Program-made: the position numbers and the translations under genes
The notes under the pieces: generated by a model
Database searches by the model: none
What the model was told of the DNA's origin: nothing
The model's input: the letters and a program-made list of their open reading frames with translations, nothing else
Shown here: piece after piece, positions 32,837-41,510 of the stretch
Layout of the letters: the number at the start of each line of letters is the position of its first letter
How positions within the stretch are numbered: position 1 is the stretch's first letter
Assembly: GCF_900102075.1 (NCBI RefSeq)
Contig: NZ_FNAV01000003.1
Location: 186,001 to 250,000, forward strand
Direction: 5' to 3'
Length of the DNA stretch: 64,000 nucleotides
Source: Salipiger thiooxidans
Lineage (GTDB): Bacteria > Pseudomonadota > Alphaproteobacteria > Rhodobacterales > Rhodobacteraceae

Positions 32837-33435
32837 TGCAGACGGAGCTCATCCTCGCGTCCGGATCCGAAATTCGCGCCCAGATGCTCCGGAATGCGGC
32901 CGTTCCGCACCGAATCGAGCCCGCCCGAGTCGACGAATCCTCCATCAGGGCGGCCCTTGAGGACGAGGGGGCGAGCCCTCGGGACCTCGCCGACGCGCTC
33001 GCGGAGTACAAAGCGCGCCGTGTTTCGCAGAAAAATCCCCAGGATTTCGTCCTTGGATGCGATCAGATCCTCGCGCTCGGCGACGAAATCTTCGCGAAAC
33101 CGCAAAATCCGGCCGAAGCGCGCGCTCAGCTCGTCCGTTTGCGCGGTCAACGGCACCATCTTTACTCCGGTGCGGTGATCTACCAGGGCGGAGAACCGCT
33201 CTGGCGGCACGTCGGCGTGGCGAGAATGCACATGCGCGATGTCTCTGACGCCTATCTCGACGACTATATCGCCCGAAACTGGGAGAGCATTCGCCACTCG
33301 GTGGGCGGCTACAAGCTCGAGGAAGAGGGGGTGCGGCTGTTCGGACGCGTCGAGGGCGACCATTTCACCGTCCTCGGGCTGCCGCTGCTCGAACTTCTTG
33401 CCTTCCTGTCGGTCCGGAGGATCATTCCCGCATGA
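32836..33435 (+). CDS. maf: Maf-family nucleotide pyrophosphatase
   Basis: Maf/YceF proteins hydrolyse canonical or modified nucleoside triphosphates and were first linked to septum formation. The 199-residue protein begins [16 protein letters not shown], has the [12 protein letters not shown] block and ends the fold with [15 protein letters not shown] and [10 protein letters not shown]. It opens the rightward maf-aroE-coaE-dnaQ operon and overlaps aroE by four bases. Which of the Maf or YceF substrate types it uses is not clear; the E-x-E-EGVRLF pattern is closer to the YceF-like alphaproteobacterial form. Confidence 0.9.
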   Translation: MQTELILASGSEIRAQMLRNAAVPHRIEPARVDESSIRAALEDEGASPRDLADALAEYKARRVSQKNPQDFVLGCDQILALGDEIFAKPQNPAEARAQLVRLRGQRHHLYSGAVIYQGGEPLWRHVGVARMHMRDVSDAYLDDYIARNWESIRHSVGGYKLEEEGVRLFGRVEGDHFTVLGLPLLELLAFLSVRRIIPA

Positions 33436-34265
33436 CAGACCACCGTATTCCCCTTGCCGGCGTGATCGGATCCCCCGTCGCGCATTCGCGGTCGCCCCGG
33501 CTCCACGGCCACTGGCTGCGCCAATACGGACTCGCGGGCTTTTATGTGCCGATGGACATCGCGCCCGAAAAGCTCGAGACGGCCATGCGTACGATGCCCG
33601 ATCTCGGGTTCGTCGGCGTGAACGTCACCATTCCCTACAAGGAAAAGGTGATGGAGATCGCCGATCTGGTCTCCGACCGGGCGACGCTGATCGGTGCCGC
33701 GAACACGATCATCTTTCGCAAGGACGGCCGGATTCACGCTGACAACACCGACGGCTACGGATTTCTCGAAAATCTTCGCCAAGGCGCGCCCGATTGGGAC
33801 CCGACAGCCGGTCCCGCCGTGCTTCTGGGCGCCGGCGGCGCTGCGCGCGCCGTCGTTGCCTCGCTGCTCGAGGCCGGTGTGCCGGAAATTCTCATCTCGA
33901 ACCGCACGCGGATGCGAGCGGAGAAGCTGCGCGAGGACTTCGGCTCGCGTTTGCGCGTCGTGGAGTGGGTCCACGCGGGAAATGTCATGGAAGATGCGGC
34001 GCTGGTGGTGAATTCGACCTCCCTCGGGATGGTTGGAAGGGCTGAGCTGCGCGTGCCGCTCGACGGATTGAAGCCGGGAACCGTGGTGACCGACCTCGTC
34101 TACACGCCGCTGCAGACAAGATTGCTGCGCGTCGCCGAGGAACAGGGCTGCACCTGCGTGGACGGGCTTGGCATGCTGATCCACCAGGCGGTGCCCGGCT
34201 TCGAGCGCTGGTTCGGCCAGCGACCCGAGGTCGACGAGTCCACCCGCGCGGCCATCCTCGGATGA
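33432..34265 (+). CDS. aroE: Shikimate dehydrogenase
   Basis: AroE reduces 3-dehydroshikimate to shikimate with NADPH in aromatic amino-acid synthesis. The 277 residues show the shikimate-binding [14 protein letters not shown] (residues 8-21), [13 protein letters not shown] with the catalytic Lys, the DNTDGYGF element and the nucleotide-binding [17 protein letters not shown]. It overlaps maf at the start and coaE at the end (ATGA both times). All catalytic residues are in place. Confidence 0.96.
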   Translation: MTDHRIPLAGVIGSPVAHSRSPRLHGHWLRQYGLAGFYVPMDIAPEKLETAMRTMPDLGFVGVNVTIPYKEKVMEIADLVSDRATLIGAANTIIFRKDGRIHADNTDGYGFLENLRQGAPDWDPTAGPAVLLGAGGAARAVVASLLEAGVPEILISNRTRMRAEKLREDFGSRLRVVEWVHAGNVMEDAALVVNSTSLGMVGRAELRVPLDGLKPGTVVTDLVYTPLQTRLLRVAEEQGCTCVDGLGMLIHQAVPGFERWFGQRPEVDESTRAAILG

Positions 34266-34852
34266 GCTTCCGGCTCGGGCTCACCGGCTCCATCGGCATG
34301 GGAAAGTCCACGACCGCTGGGTTCTTCGCCGACGCGGGCTGCGCGGTCTGGGACGCGGATGCGGCCGTTCACCGGCTCTACGCGCCCGGTGGTGCCGCTG
34401 TGGCGCCGATGCGTGCGCGATTTCCGGCCGCAATCGAGAATGCTGCCGTCTCGCGTGACCGTCTGCGCGAGATCATTGCCTCTGATCCCGACGCGCTACG
34501 CGCCATCGAGGCCATCGTTCACCCGCTCGTGCGCGCAGATCGAGCCGATTTTGCCGCTGCGAACCCCGATCGTGTCGTGGTTTTCGACATTCCTTTGCTC
34601 TTCGAGACTGGATGCGAGTCCGAGATGGACGCCGTGGCATGTGTCACCATTCCCGCGGAACTCCAGCGCGAGCGCGTTCTGGCGCGCGGAACGATGAGCG
34701 CGGAGGATCTCGACCGGATCCTCGCCCGGCAGATGCCCAACGAAGAGAAATGCGCCCGCGCGGATTTCGTGATCGTCACCGACACGCTTGAGCATGCGCA
34801 GGCACAGGTGCAGAAGGTGATGACGGAGATAGAAAGGCGGCGACATGCGTGA
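34262..34852 (+). CDS. coaE: Dephospho-CoA kinase
   Basis: CoaE phosphorylates dephospho-CoA in the last step of coenzyme A synthesis. The 196-residue protein has the P-loop GLTGSIGMGKSTTAGFF at residues 5-21, the substrate motif AVWDADAAVHRLY and the lid segment VLARGTMSAEDLDRILARQM. The ATG overlaps the aroE stop, and its end overlaps dnaQ by eight bases. The four-gene order is conserved in alphaproteobacteria near the origin. Confidence 0.96.
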   Translation: MSFRLGLTGSIGMGKSTTAGFFADAGCAVWDADAAVHRLYAPGGAAVAPMRARFPAAIENAAVSRDRLREIIASDPDALRAIEAIVHPLVRADRADFAAANPDRVVVFDIPLLFETGCESEMDAVACVTIPAELQRERVLARGTMSAEDLDRILARQMPNEEKCARADFVIVTDTLEHAQAQVQKVMTEIERRRHA

Positions 34853-35537
34853 GATCGTGCTCGATACGGAAACCACGGGCTTCGAGCCCGAGACCGGGGA
34901 CAGGATCGTGGAAATCGGCGCCGTCGAGCTCTACAACCACGTTCCCACCGGCAAGACCTATCACCAGTACATCAATCCCGAACGCTCGATGCCGAACGAA
35001 GCCTTCGAGGTACACGGGCTGGGCGACGATTTCCTGCGCGACAAGCCGCTGTTCGCGCAGATCGTCGACGATTTCCTCGAATTCATCGGCGATGCGAAGC
35101 TGGTGATCCACAATGCGGCCTTCGACGTGAAGTTCCTGAACGCCGAATTGCGCTGGTCGAAGCGCCCTCAGCTGCCCCGCGACTGCGCCATCGACACGCT
35201 CGAGATCGCGCGGCGAAAGTTTCCGGGCTCACCGGCCTCGCTCGACGCGCTTTGCCGCCGTTTCGGAATCGACAACTCGTCGCGGACCCTGCACGGCGCG
35301 CTTCTCGACAGCGAAATCCTCGCCGACGTTTACCTGGAACTGATCGGTGGCAAGCAGCCGGACCTCGTTCTGACCCCGGCGGGGCAGAAATCAGGGGCCG
35401 ACTCCTCCAGTGCCGGCGACTGGCGGCCGCAGCGACGCGCCGTTGCCCTGCCGTCGCGGCTCAGCGAAGAAGAAAAGGCGGCTCACGCCGCCTTTGTCGA
35501 AAAGCTCGGGGCCAACGCGCTCTGGACGCGCGGCTGA
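34845..35537 (+). CDS. dnaQ: DNA polymerase III epsilon (proofreading) subunit
   Basis: DnaQ gives the replicative polymerase its 3'-5' exonuclease. The 230 residues contain Exo I (VLDTETTGFEP, with catalytic D7 and E9), Exo II (VIHNAAFDVKFLNAEL, about residues 87-102) and Exo III (HGALLDSEILADVY, about 150-163). The C-terminal tail (about 180-230), rich in Ser, Arg and Glu, would bind the alpha subunit. It is the last gene of the maf-aroE-coaE-dnaQ run and converges on secB with only four bases between the stops. Confidence 0.95.
   Translation: MREIVLDTETTGFEPETGDRIVEIGAVELYNHVPTGKTYHQYINPERSMPNEAFEVHGLGDDFLRDKPLFAQIVDDFLEFIGDAKLVIHNAAFDVKFLNAELRWSKRPQLPRDCAIDTLEIARRKFPGSPASLDALCRRFGIDNSSRTLHGALLDSEILADVYLELIGGKQPDLVLTPAGQKSGADSSSAGDWRPQRRAVALPSRLSEEEKAAHAAFVEKLGANALWTRG
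35466..35495 (-). terminator. Terminator of secB, embedded in the dnaQ 3' end
   Basis: Read on the minus strand, a perfect nine-base-pair stem AAAGGCGGC / GCCGCCTTT with a GTGA loop is followed by TCTTCTT. It starts about 46 bases past the secB stop and lies entirely inside the coding end of dnaQ. Confidence 0.7.
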
Positions 35538-35541
35538 AGGA

Positions 35542-36051
35542 TCAGGCGTCGAGCCGCTGCGATCCGGCGGCCTGCGCCTGGGCGCGGCGGGCCAGCTCGT
35601 TGCGATAGAGCGCGACGAAATCGATCATCTCAAGGTTCAGCGGCGGGAAGCCACCGTCGCGGGTCACGTCCGAGACGATGCGGCGCGCGAAGGGGAACAG
35701 CATCCGCGGGCATTCGATCAGAAGGAACGGGTGCAGCTGGTCTTCGGGGACGTTCTCGATGTGGAAGACGCCGGCGTAGTCCATCTCGAGCAGGAACAGC
35801 GTGGTGTCCGAGCCCTTGGACTTCGACTCGACCTTCAGCTTCATCACCACTTCGTACTGGTGCTCGGCGGTGCGCTTCTTGGCGTCGAGGTTGACCTGAA
35901 CCTGAACGTCGGGCTGAACCTCGCCCGCGGTGCCCTTCTGCGACAGGATGTTCTCGAAGGACAGGTCGCGCACGAATTGTGCCAGCACGTTCATCTTGAC
36001 GGGGGCCGGTGCCGCGCTTGCCGCAGCGCCGTTTTCCTGGATCTCTTCCAT
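35542..36051 (-). CDS. secB: Protein-export chaperone SecB
   Basis: SecB is a tetrameric chaperone that keeps preproteins unfolded and hands them to SecA. The 169-residue protein has the family features: MNVLAQFVRDLSFENI, DVQVQVNLDAKKRTAEHQYEVVMKLKVES, the MDYAGVFHIENVP strand and CPRMLFPFARRIVSDVTRDGGFPPL. I start it at the ATG at 36051 (MEEIQENG); a GTG at 36063 has its Shine-Dalgarno sequence too close. It faces dnaQ and reads away from fxsA's region, 58 bases downstream of it. Confidence 0.95.
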   Translation of the reverse strand: MEEIQENGAAASAAPAPVKMNVLAQFVRDLSFENILSQKGTAGEVQPDVQVQVNLDAKKRTAEHQYEVVMKLKVESKSKGSDTTLFLLEMDYAGVFHIENVPEDQLHPFLLIECPRMLFPFARRIVSDVTRDGGFPPLNLEMIDFVALYRNELARRAQAQAAGSQRLDA

Positions 36052-36109
36052 GGTGTCTCTCACTCCTCGGACAGGGTCTGCATTGCCATAGCAGCCAGTC
36101 GCGGACGCC

Positions 36110-36625
36110 TCAATGCTTCGTCCAGCCAGATCCCGGATGATTGGGCTTCTTCCCCTGCGGAACCTCGGTGAATTCGCCCTCGATCACTTCACCTGGCGCT
36201 GCCGGGCGCGGATCGTGGCGCATGTCATGCCGCGGTGCCGGTCCCGGCGCGGTGCGCCCGCCCATCTCGAAGCGCGACACGGTGACCCGTTTCGAGACGT
36301 AGCGCATCACGGCCAGCCGCACCGGCGGCGCCAGCAGCGCAAAGCCCATGGCGTCGGTGAAAAAGCCCGGCGTCAGCAGCAGCGCACCGGCGAGAAGGAT
36401 CATCGCGCCATGCGCCAGCGGCGTGGTCGGATCCTCCAGCCGCGAAAACGAGCCCTGCACATCCCCAAGCGCCTTGATCCCCTGCGAGCGGACCAGCGCG
36501 GTTCCCAGTATTGCCGTCAGGATCACGATGGCGAGCGTCGGCCAGAGCCCGATCAGCCCTCCGACCTGGATGAACAGGCCGATCTCGATGAGCGGCACCA
36601 TGAGAAATGCCAGAAAAAGCCACAT
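36110..36625 (-). CDS. fxsA: FxsA family membrane protein
   Basis: FxsA is a small inner-membrane protein whose overproduction relieves F-plasmid exclusion of phage T7; its normal role is unclear. Starting at the ATG at 36625 the product has 171 residues. It begins MWLFLAFLMVPLIEIGLFIQVGG, the most typical part of the family, with two or three more hydrophobic segments (LWPTLAIVILTAILG, GAMILLAGALLLTPGFFTDAMG). The C-terminal 50 residues are polar and rich in Pro and His. It sits between secB (same strand) and a divergent Tim44-like gene, an arrangement I recall as widespread in Rhodobacteraceae. Confidence 0.88.
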   Translation of the reverse strand: MWLFLAFLMVPLIEIGLFIQVGGLIGLWPTLAIVILTAILGTALVRSQGIKALGDVQGSFSRLEDPTTPLAHGAMILLAGALLLTPGFFTDAMGFALLAPPVRLAVMRYVSKRVTVSRFEMGGRTAPGPAPRHDMRHDPRPAAPGEVIEGEFTEVPQGKKPNHPGSGWTKH

Positions 36626-36728
36626 GTCGGGTCTCCCTTGCGTCCGAGCCCCGGTAGACTTGCCGGAACCCAGCACCTACATAGGGATGGAACACAGAAA
36701 GTTCCACGTTTGCGCGCATGAGGTGCCG

Positions 36729-37388
36729 ATGAACACGCCGATCGTCCAGCTTCTGGTCCTTGCCGGGATCGCAATTTTCCTGATCCTGCGGTTGCGCAGC
36801 GTTCTGGGGACGCGAGACGGGTTCGAGAAACCTGAGGCTCCGGCCCCGGCGAAGCGGGATGACCGCAAGCGCGACTTCGAGGTGATCGAAGGCGGCCCAG
36901 ACCACGACATCACCGACCACGTCCCCGAGAACAGCCCCGCCGCCGAGGCGCTTGCGAAGATGAAACGCATCGAGCCATCGTTCAACGTGACCGAGTTCCT
37001 CTCGGGCGCGCGCGGTGCCTACGAGATGATCCTCATGGGCTTCGACAATGGCGAGATCGAGGATCTGAAACCGTTCCTGTCGGACGAGATCTACGAGACG
37101 TTCTCGGATGTCATCGAACAGCGTGGCCAGCAGGGGCTGACCGTCGAGGCCGAGTTCGTCGGCGTGCGCGAGCTGAGCCTCGTGGACGCAAGCTTCGACG
37201 AGACGCGGCAGCTGGCCGAGATCACGGTGAAATACGTGGGCGAGTTGACCTCGGTGGTGAAGAATGCCGCTGGCGAGATCGTCGAGGGCAACCCCCGGAC
37301 GGTGAAGCGTCAGAAGGATGTCTGGACCTATGCCCGCAACATGGGCACCGACGATCCGAACTGGCAGCTGGTCGCAACCGACGAATAA
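36729..37388 (+). CDS. Tim44/TimA-like inner-membrane protein
   Basis: A 219-residue protein with one N-terminal membrane segment (PIVQLLVLAGIAIFLILRL, residues 4-22), a polar linker and a Tim44-like domain from about residue 90, beginning FLSGARGAYEMILMGFDNGEIEDLKPFLSDEIYETF. Alphaproteobacterial members (TimA-type) are relatives of the mitochondrial import motor subunit, but their bacterial role is not settled. It is just upstream of mltA (three-base gap) and divergent from fxsA and secB, a context suggesting an envelope or export link. The ATG at 36729 is chosen over a long in-frame extension that is antisense to fxsA. Confidence 0.85.
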   Translation: MNTPIVQLLVLAGIAIFLILRLRSVLGTRDGFEKPEAPAPAKRDDRKRDFEVIEGGPDHDITDHVPENSPAAEALAKMKRIEPSFNVTEFLSGARGAYEMILMGFDNGEIEDLKPFLSDEIYETFSDVIEQRGQQGLTVEAEFVGVRELSLVDASFDETRQLAEITVKYVGELTSVVKNAAGEIVEGNPRTVKRQKDVWTYARNMGTDDPNWQLVATDE

Positions 37389-37391
37389 ACG

Positions 37392-38435
37392 ATGTGGCGG
37401 GCGATCCGTGCTGCGCTTGTGGCAGGCATGGCGATGGCAGGCACCATGAGCGCGGCGGAAACCGAGACCACATACGAGATCCTCGACTTTGCCGATCTCG
37501 ACGGCTGGGCCGGGGACGATCACGCCGCGGCGCTGAAGGTGTTCGCCGAGACCTGCGGCGACATGAACGCGCCGGACTGGACAAGCCTCTGCGCTGTTGC
37601 ACGTGAAACAGACGACGCCCGCGATTTCTTCGAACTTTTCTTCCGTCCCGTCCTGATCAGCGATGGTCAGGACGGGCTCTTCACCGGCTATTTCGAGCCT
37701 GAGCTCGACGGCTCGGAAGTGCCCTCGCAGCAGTTCCGCTACCCGATCTACCGGATGCCGGTGGAAGCCAACGAGACCCGACCGTGGCTCACCCGGCGCG
37801 AGATCCTGACCTCGGGCGTGATGGAGGGCCGAGATCTCGAGATCGCCTGGGTCGATGATCCGGTGGAGCTTTTCTTCCTGCAAATTCAAGGATCTGGCCG
37901 TATCCGTCTGCCGGATGGCCGGCATCTGCGTGTGGGATATGGTGGCGCTAATGGCCAGCCCTACAACTCCATCGGGCAGGAACTGGTGCGTCGTGGCACC
38001 TTCGAAGCGCACCAGGTTTCGGCCGAGCGCATCAAGGATTGGGTGCGCACCAACCCGCTCGAAGGCGAGGAGCTGCTATATCACAACGATTCCTACGTGT
38101 TCTTCCGCGAGGTGAACGAGGTTCCGGCCGACCGTGGGCCGCTTGGTGCGATGAACCGCTCGATCACGCCGATGCGTTCGATCGCGGTCGACCCGGCCTT
38201 CATCCCGCTCGGTGCGCCGGTCTGGATCGAGAAGGACGGCGCCGAGCCGATGCGTCGCCTGATGATTGCGCAGGATACGGGGTCGGCCATCAAGGGCGCA
38301 CAGCGCGCCGACATCTTCTTTGGGACCGGCGACACCGCCGGGCAGCGGGCGGGCGAGATCAAGGATACGGGGCGGCTGCTCGTGCTTCTGCCGATCCAGC
38401 GCGCCTATGCGCTGCTGCCGGAATCGGTCCTATGA
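37392..38435 (+). CDS. mltA: Membrane-bound lytic murein transglycosylase A
   Basis: MltA cleaves glycan strands of peptidoglycan in the periplasm. This 347-residue protein has a signal peptide (MWRAIRAALVAGMAMAGTMSA), the MltA barrel domain with GLFTGYFEPELDGS and FFLQIQGSGRIRLPDGRHLRVGYGGANGQPYNSIG, and the C-terminal 3D domain RLMIAQDTGSAIKGAQRADIFFGTG, which supplies the catalytic Asp. No lipobox cysteine is visible, so it is probably secreted rather than a lipoprotein. It is co-transcribed with the Tim44-like gene and overlaps the smr gene by four bases. A parS-like site occurs within codons 68-73. Confidence 0.93.
   Translation: MWRAIRAALVAGMAMAGTMSAAETETTYEILDFADLDGWAGDDHAAALKVFAETCGDMNAPDWTSLCAVARETDDARDFFELFFRPVLISDGQDGLFTGYFEPELDGSEVPSQQFRYPIYRMPVEANETRPWLTRREILTSGVMEGRDLEIAWVDDPVELFFLQIQGSGRIRLPDGRHLRVGYGGANGQPYNSIGQELVRRGTFEAHQVSAERIKDWVRTNPLEGEELLYHNDSYVFFREVNEVPADRGPLGAMNRSITPMRSIAVDPAFIPLGAPVWIEKDGAEPMRRLMIAQDTGSAIKGAQRADIFFGTGDTAGQRAGEIKDTGRLLVLLPIQRAYALLPESVL
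37595..37610. promoter_or_regulatory. parS-like site inside mltA, one mismatch
   Basis: TGTTGCACGTGAAACA differs from TGTTTCACGTGAAACA at a single base. It lies about 5 kb to the right of the candidate origin, on the side opposite the two perfect sites. Confidence 0.6.
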
Positions 38436-39025
38436 GCAAGCGCCGTCTCCGGCCGGAAGAGCTCGAACTCTGGCAACAAGTCGCGAAGACCGCGACGCGG
38501 CTCCCTGGCGCTCCGGCCAAGCCGAAGCCCGCGGTCGATCCCTCGGCCAAGCCGCGCAAGCCGCTGCCGCCGCCGCGCGATCCCCTTCCGCCCTTCTCGA
38601 TGGGCAGCTCCGCGCCCGCGTCGCCCGAGCATTACGACTACCTCGGTACCACCTCGGACCGGCTCTCGCGCGAGCCAGTGCGGATGGATTCCAAGGCATT
38701 TACCCGGATGAAGCGCGGCAAGCTGGTGCCCGAGGCGCGGCTCGACCTGCACGGCATGACCCTGAACGAGGCCCATCCCGAACTGGTGCGCTTCATCCTC
38801 ATGTCCGTGACGCTGGGGCTGAGGCTGGTGCTGGTGATCACCGGCAAGGGGCTGCGCGAGGATCCCCACGACCCGATGCCGCGCCGGCGCGGCGTGCTCA
38901 AGACGCAGGTGCCGCAGTGGCTGCGGATGCCCGGCGTCTCGCATGCGGTGCTTCAGATCACCGAGGCGCACGGCAAGCACGGCGGGTCGGGCGCGTATTA
39001 CGTCTATCTGAAGAAGCGGCGCTAG
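38432..39025 (+). CDS. Smr domain protein
   Basis: A 197-residue protein with a C-terminal Smr domain of the kind found in MutS2 and in stand-alone YdaL/SmrA-type proteins, which nick DNA or cleave RNA. The core motifs are LDLHGMTLNEAHPELVRFI and ITGKGLREDPHDPMPRRRGVLK, where the LDxH and GxG(K) elements form the active region. The first 90 residues are Pro- and Lys-rich and probably disordered. The ATG overlaps the mltA stop, so it is translated together with that gene. A role in DNA repair or RNA decay is inferred from the family only. Confidence 0.88.
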   Translation: MSKRRLRPEELELWQQVAKTATRLPGAPAKPKPAVDPSAKPRKPLPPPRDPLPPFSMGSSAPASPEHYDYLGTTSDRLSREPVRMDSKAFTRMKRGKLVPEARLDLHGMTLNEAHPELVRFILMSVTLGLRLVLVITGKGLREDPHDPMPRRRGVLKTQVPQWLRMPGVSHAVLQITEAHGKHGGSGAYYVYLKKRR

Positions 39026-39029
39026 GGCG

Positions 39030-39554
39030 TCAGCCGCGGCCGGGCAGGATCTGTTCAGTGTGGTCCGACAGGTAGATCCGCAGCCACGGCGTGAAACTTC
39101 CGGCCTCGGAGACGGTCCGCGCCCGCAGCGCATCGAGCGCCACCCAGTCGGTGTCCATCACCTCGTCCGGGTTCGGCGCGATGGTCATGCCCTCGGGCGC
39201 CTCGGCCACGAAGATGTCCACGAGCTCGTGCTCGATCATCCCGCCACCTACATCGGCACGGTATTCCACCTGCCCGCGCGGTTCGAGCGCGACCCCGGTG
39301 ATGCCGAGCTCTTCCTCGAGCCGGCGCGCGGCGCAGGTCTCGGGCGCCTCGTCCCAGTGCGGGTGGGTGCAGCAGGTGTTCGCCCAGAGCCCGGGCGTGT
39401 GATACTTGCCGAGCGCCCGTCGCTGGAGCAGGATCTCGTCCCCGCGCAGCACGAAGACGGACACGGCCTTGTGGCGGAGTCCGCGCAGGTGCGCTTCGAT
39501 CTTGTCGACCGGTGTCAGGACACCGTCGACCCATGCGGGGATGCTGGTATTCAT
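39030..39554 (-). CDS. idi: Isopentenyl-diphosphate delta-isomerase, type I
   Basis: Idi interconverts IPP and DMAPP for isoprenoids. This 174-residue protein has the NUDIX-derived IPP isomerase fold with HKAVSVFVLRGDEILLQRRA, the catalytic cysteine in TPGLWANTCCTHPHWDE and the metal-binding ETCAARRLEEELG helix. In phototrophic relatives idi belongs to the photosynthesis cluster; here it is isolated and convergent with the smr gene, with no carotenoid or bacteriochlorophyll genes near. It may supply ubiquinone or cell-wall isoprenoids. Confidence 0.93.
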   Translation of the reverse strand: MNTSIPAWVDGVLTPVDKIEAHLRGLRHKAVSVFVLRGDEILLQRRALGKYHTPGLWANTCCTHPHWDEAPETCAARRLEEELGITGVALEPRGQVEYRADVGGGMIEHELVDIFVAEAPEGMTIAPNPDEVMDTDWVALDALRARTVSEAGSFTPWLRIYLSDHTEQILPGRG

Positions 39555-39690
39555 GGCGTCTGTTTCCGTTGCCCGGCCCCGATCGTCAAGCGGGCACTGC
39601 CAATTGGTCGCATGTCCGGCTCAAACTGTTGTTCACGCAGCCTTTCCCGGAGTAGCCTCGGCCCCGGAGACGTGTCACGGGAGACATACC

Positions 39691-40119
39691 ATGAAACTCA
39701 AGATAGCCACGGCCCTCGCTGCAGTGACTCTTGCCGGAACCGCCGTCGCACAGGACGCGGGCGATGCCGCTGCCGGCGAGGACCTGTTCAAGAAGCGCTG
39801 CCGGTCCTGTCACTCCGTCGTTGACGACGCGGGCGAAGTGATCGTCAAGGGCGGCCGCACCGGCCCGAACCTCTACGGCGTGATCGGCCGCCCCGCCGGC
39901 GCGGTCGAGGATTTCCGCTACAAGGCCTCGATCCACGAAGCGAATGAAAAGGGGCTCGTCTGGGACGAGGAGACCTTCGAGACCTACGTGCAGGATCCGT
40001 CCGCCTTCCTGCAGGACTACCTCGGCGACAGCGGCGCTCGCTCGGGCATGACCTTCAAACTCAAGGACGGCGCGGCCGACGTCTACGCCTACCTGGTATC
40101 GGTGGCCCCCGCCAACTGA
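39691..40119 (+). CDS. Class I soluble cytochrome c
   Basis: A 142-residue periplasmic cytochrome. A signal peptide (MKLKIATALAAVTLAGTAVA, cleaved before Q21) leads to a heme-binding CRSCH (C37, C40, H41). The sixth ligand is probably the Met in SGMTFKL near residue 120, as in the c2/c550 group. It could pass electrons between the bc1 complex and an oxidase. A GGGAGA ribosome binding site lies before the ATG at 39691. It is a single gene closed by a strong hairpin. The frame continues upstream but lacks sense. Confidence 0.9.
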   Translation: MKLKIATALAAVTLAGTAVAQDAGDAAAGEDLFKKRCRSCHSVVDDAGEVIVKGGRTGPNLYGVIGRPAGAVEDFRYKASIHEANEKGLVWDEETFETYVQDPSAFLQDYLGDSGARSGMTFKLKDGAADVYAYLVSVAPAN

Positions 40120-40195
40120 GCCCCTGCCCGTCCCGGGCGCCCTGCGAGAGAGGCGGGCGGCGACGCGACAGGGCGACAGACCCGCGAGAACGATA

Positions 40196-40224
40196 AAGGG
40201 CGCATCCTTGGATGCGCCCTTTTC
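40196..40224. terminator. Bidirectional terminator between cytochrome c and Wza-like genes
   Basis: A perfect stem AAGGGCGCATCC / GGATGCGCCCTT with a TT loop is followed by TTC, and preceded by A residues, so it can stop transcription from both the cytochrome gene and the convergent export gene. Confidence 0.88.
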
Positions 40225-40253
40225 TCATGCGGTGTCCCTGAGCGGGACCGGGA

Positions 40254-41387
40254 TCAGTTGACCCCGATCTGCCGCGTCAGGCCGAAGACGCTGCCCATCA
40301 GCGCGAAGACCACCTGGGCCTGCGTGATGACCGACTCGGTGGCGAGCACGGTGTCGTTGGGATTGATCTCGAAGTTCCGCGCGGCAAAGAGGCCGTCGGC
40401 GGAGGTCAGGTCGAAGGTGAAGACCACCTGCTGCATCCGCGGGGCGCTGCCGTCCGAGCGCAGGTGACGCACACTGTATTCGCGCAGCACCAGCACGCCC
40501 TTGGGATCGGCGCGGTTCGGGTTGAGCCCGCCCATCAGCGAGATCGCCTCCATCGCGCTCAGGTCGTCCTTGGGGAAGTAGACGAGGTCCTCGCTGCCCG
40601 AGGCGCCCATGGCGGTGAAGCTCTTGTCGTCTTCCTCGATGATGACCGTGTCGCCCGGGTAGAGCAGCGCGTTGCGTGAGCCGTTCTCGAGCAGGTCCTT
40701 GGACGAGGTCTCGTAGGTGGTGCCGCCGCGCAGCAGGCGCACCTGCGGGTTGCGCATGCCTTGTCTGATGCCGCCGCCGTCGGCGATGAGGCCCAGCACC
40801 TTGTAATTGCGCGAGGGCATCGGGTAGGCGCCGGGGCTGGCGACGCCGCCGACCAGCTCGACCGAGTTGCTGCGGCCCTGCGTCAGGCTCAGCTGCACCT
40901 GCGCCGAGGGCGCGATCTGCATGAGCTTTTCCTGGATGCGGGCGCGGGCGGCGTCGGGGGTGAGGCCGCGGATGTAGACCTCGTCCACGTAGGGCACGAA
41001 GACCGAGCCGCTGGGGCTCACCTCGATCGCGGTCAGCCGGGTCGATTTCGCGGCGGCGTCGATCAGCAGCGAGTTCTCCTGGCTGTCCCAGATCACGATG
41101 TTCACCTGGTCGCCGGTCTGGATGAGGTTCGAATTCGACCCCTGCGAGGTTCCGGGCCAGCCGTAGACGGTGTCTTCGCCGGTCTTCGGCCAGGCCGCGA
41201 TGGCGGGCATGTTGGCGCGGGTGACCGGAACCACCTGGAACGTCGGCGCTTCGGAAGAGGACTCGCTCACCACCTGGGACTGGATCGCGGCACCGCGCGG
41301 CAGGCTGCAGGCAGGAACGAGCAGAACGGCTGCGAGGGCAACCACGAGGCTATGTAATCTTGGCAACGAGACCCCCGGGAAGTGCAT
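40254..41387 (-). CDS. Polysaccharide export lipoprotein, Wza family
   Basis: An outer-membrane polysaccharide export protein of 377 residues. The N-terminus is a lipoprotein signal (LVVALAAVLLVPAC, with lipidated C27), followed by a Poly_export domain (GDQVNIVIWDSQENSLL, about residues 75-91, and the VDEVYIRGLTPDAARARIQEKL region) and SLBB-like repeats (VELVGGVASPGAYPMPSRNYKVLGLIADGGG). I place the start at the ATG at 41387; the frame is open 86 codons further, overlapping the divergent sugar transferase promoter, and that part is implausible. No clear Shine-Dalgarno sequence is visible. Together with the divergent phosphotransferase and YjbFH genes it forms an exopolysaccharide locus. Confidence 0.87.
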   Translation of the reverse strand: MHFPGVSLPRLHSLVVALAAVLLVPACSLPRGAAIQSQVVSESSSEAPTFQVVPVTRANMPAIAAWPKTGEDTVYGWPGTSQGSNSNLIQTGDQVNIVIWDSQENSLLIDAAAKSTRLTAIEVSPSGSVFVPYVDEVYIRGLTPDAARARIQEKLMQIAPSAQVQLSLTQGRSNSVELVGGVASPGAYPMPSRNYKVLGLIADGGGIRQGMRNPQVRLLRGGTTYETSSKDLLENGSRNALLYPGDTVIIEEDDKSFTAMGASGSEDLVYFPKDDLSAMEAISLMGGLNPNRADPKGVLVLREYSVRHLRSDGSAPRMQQVVFTFDLTSADGLFAARNFEINPNDTVLATESVITQAQVVFALMGSVFGLTRQIGVN

Positions 41388-41510
41388 CCTGACTTTCAAA
41401 GGCTTTCTTAGCGGTTGTCGCTGGTGATAGACAGCCTCTTGTGGTTCGAAAATGGCAAATTGGACGGGACCGGGTGTCGGGAATGGCGCAAGTTGCGGAG
41501 GGTCAGCGGG

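Noticed and set aside
36225-38012. A 595-codon minus-strand frame across the Tim44-like and mltA genes
   Set aside because: It is antisense to two genes with recognisable domains and has shadow-type composition. No domain is visible in it.
39406-39690. N-terminal extension of the cytochrome c gene
   Set aside because: The frame is open, but the signal peptide begins at 39691 with a suitable ribosome binding site, and the upstream part is antisense to idi.
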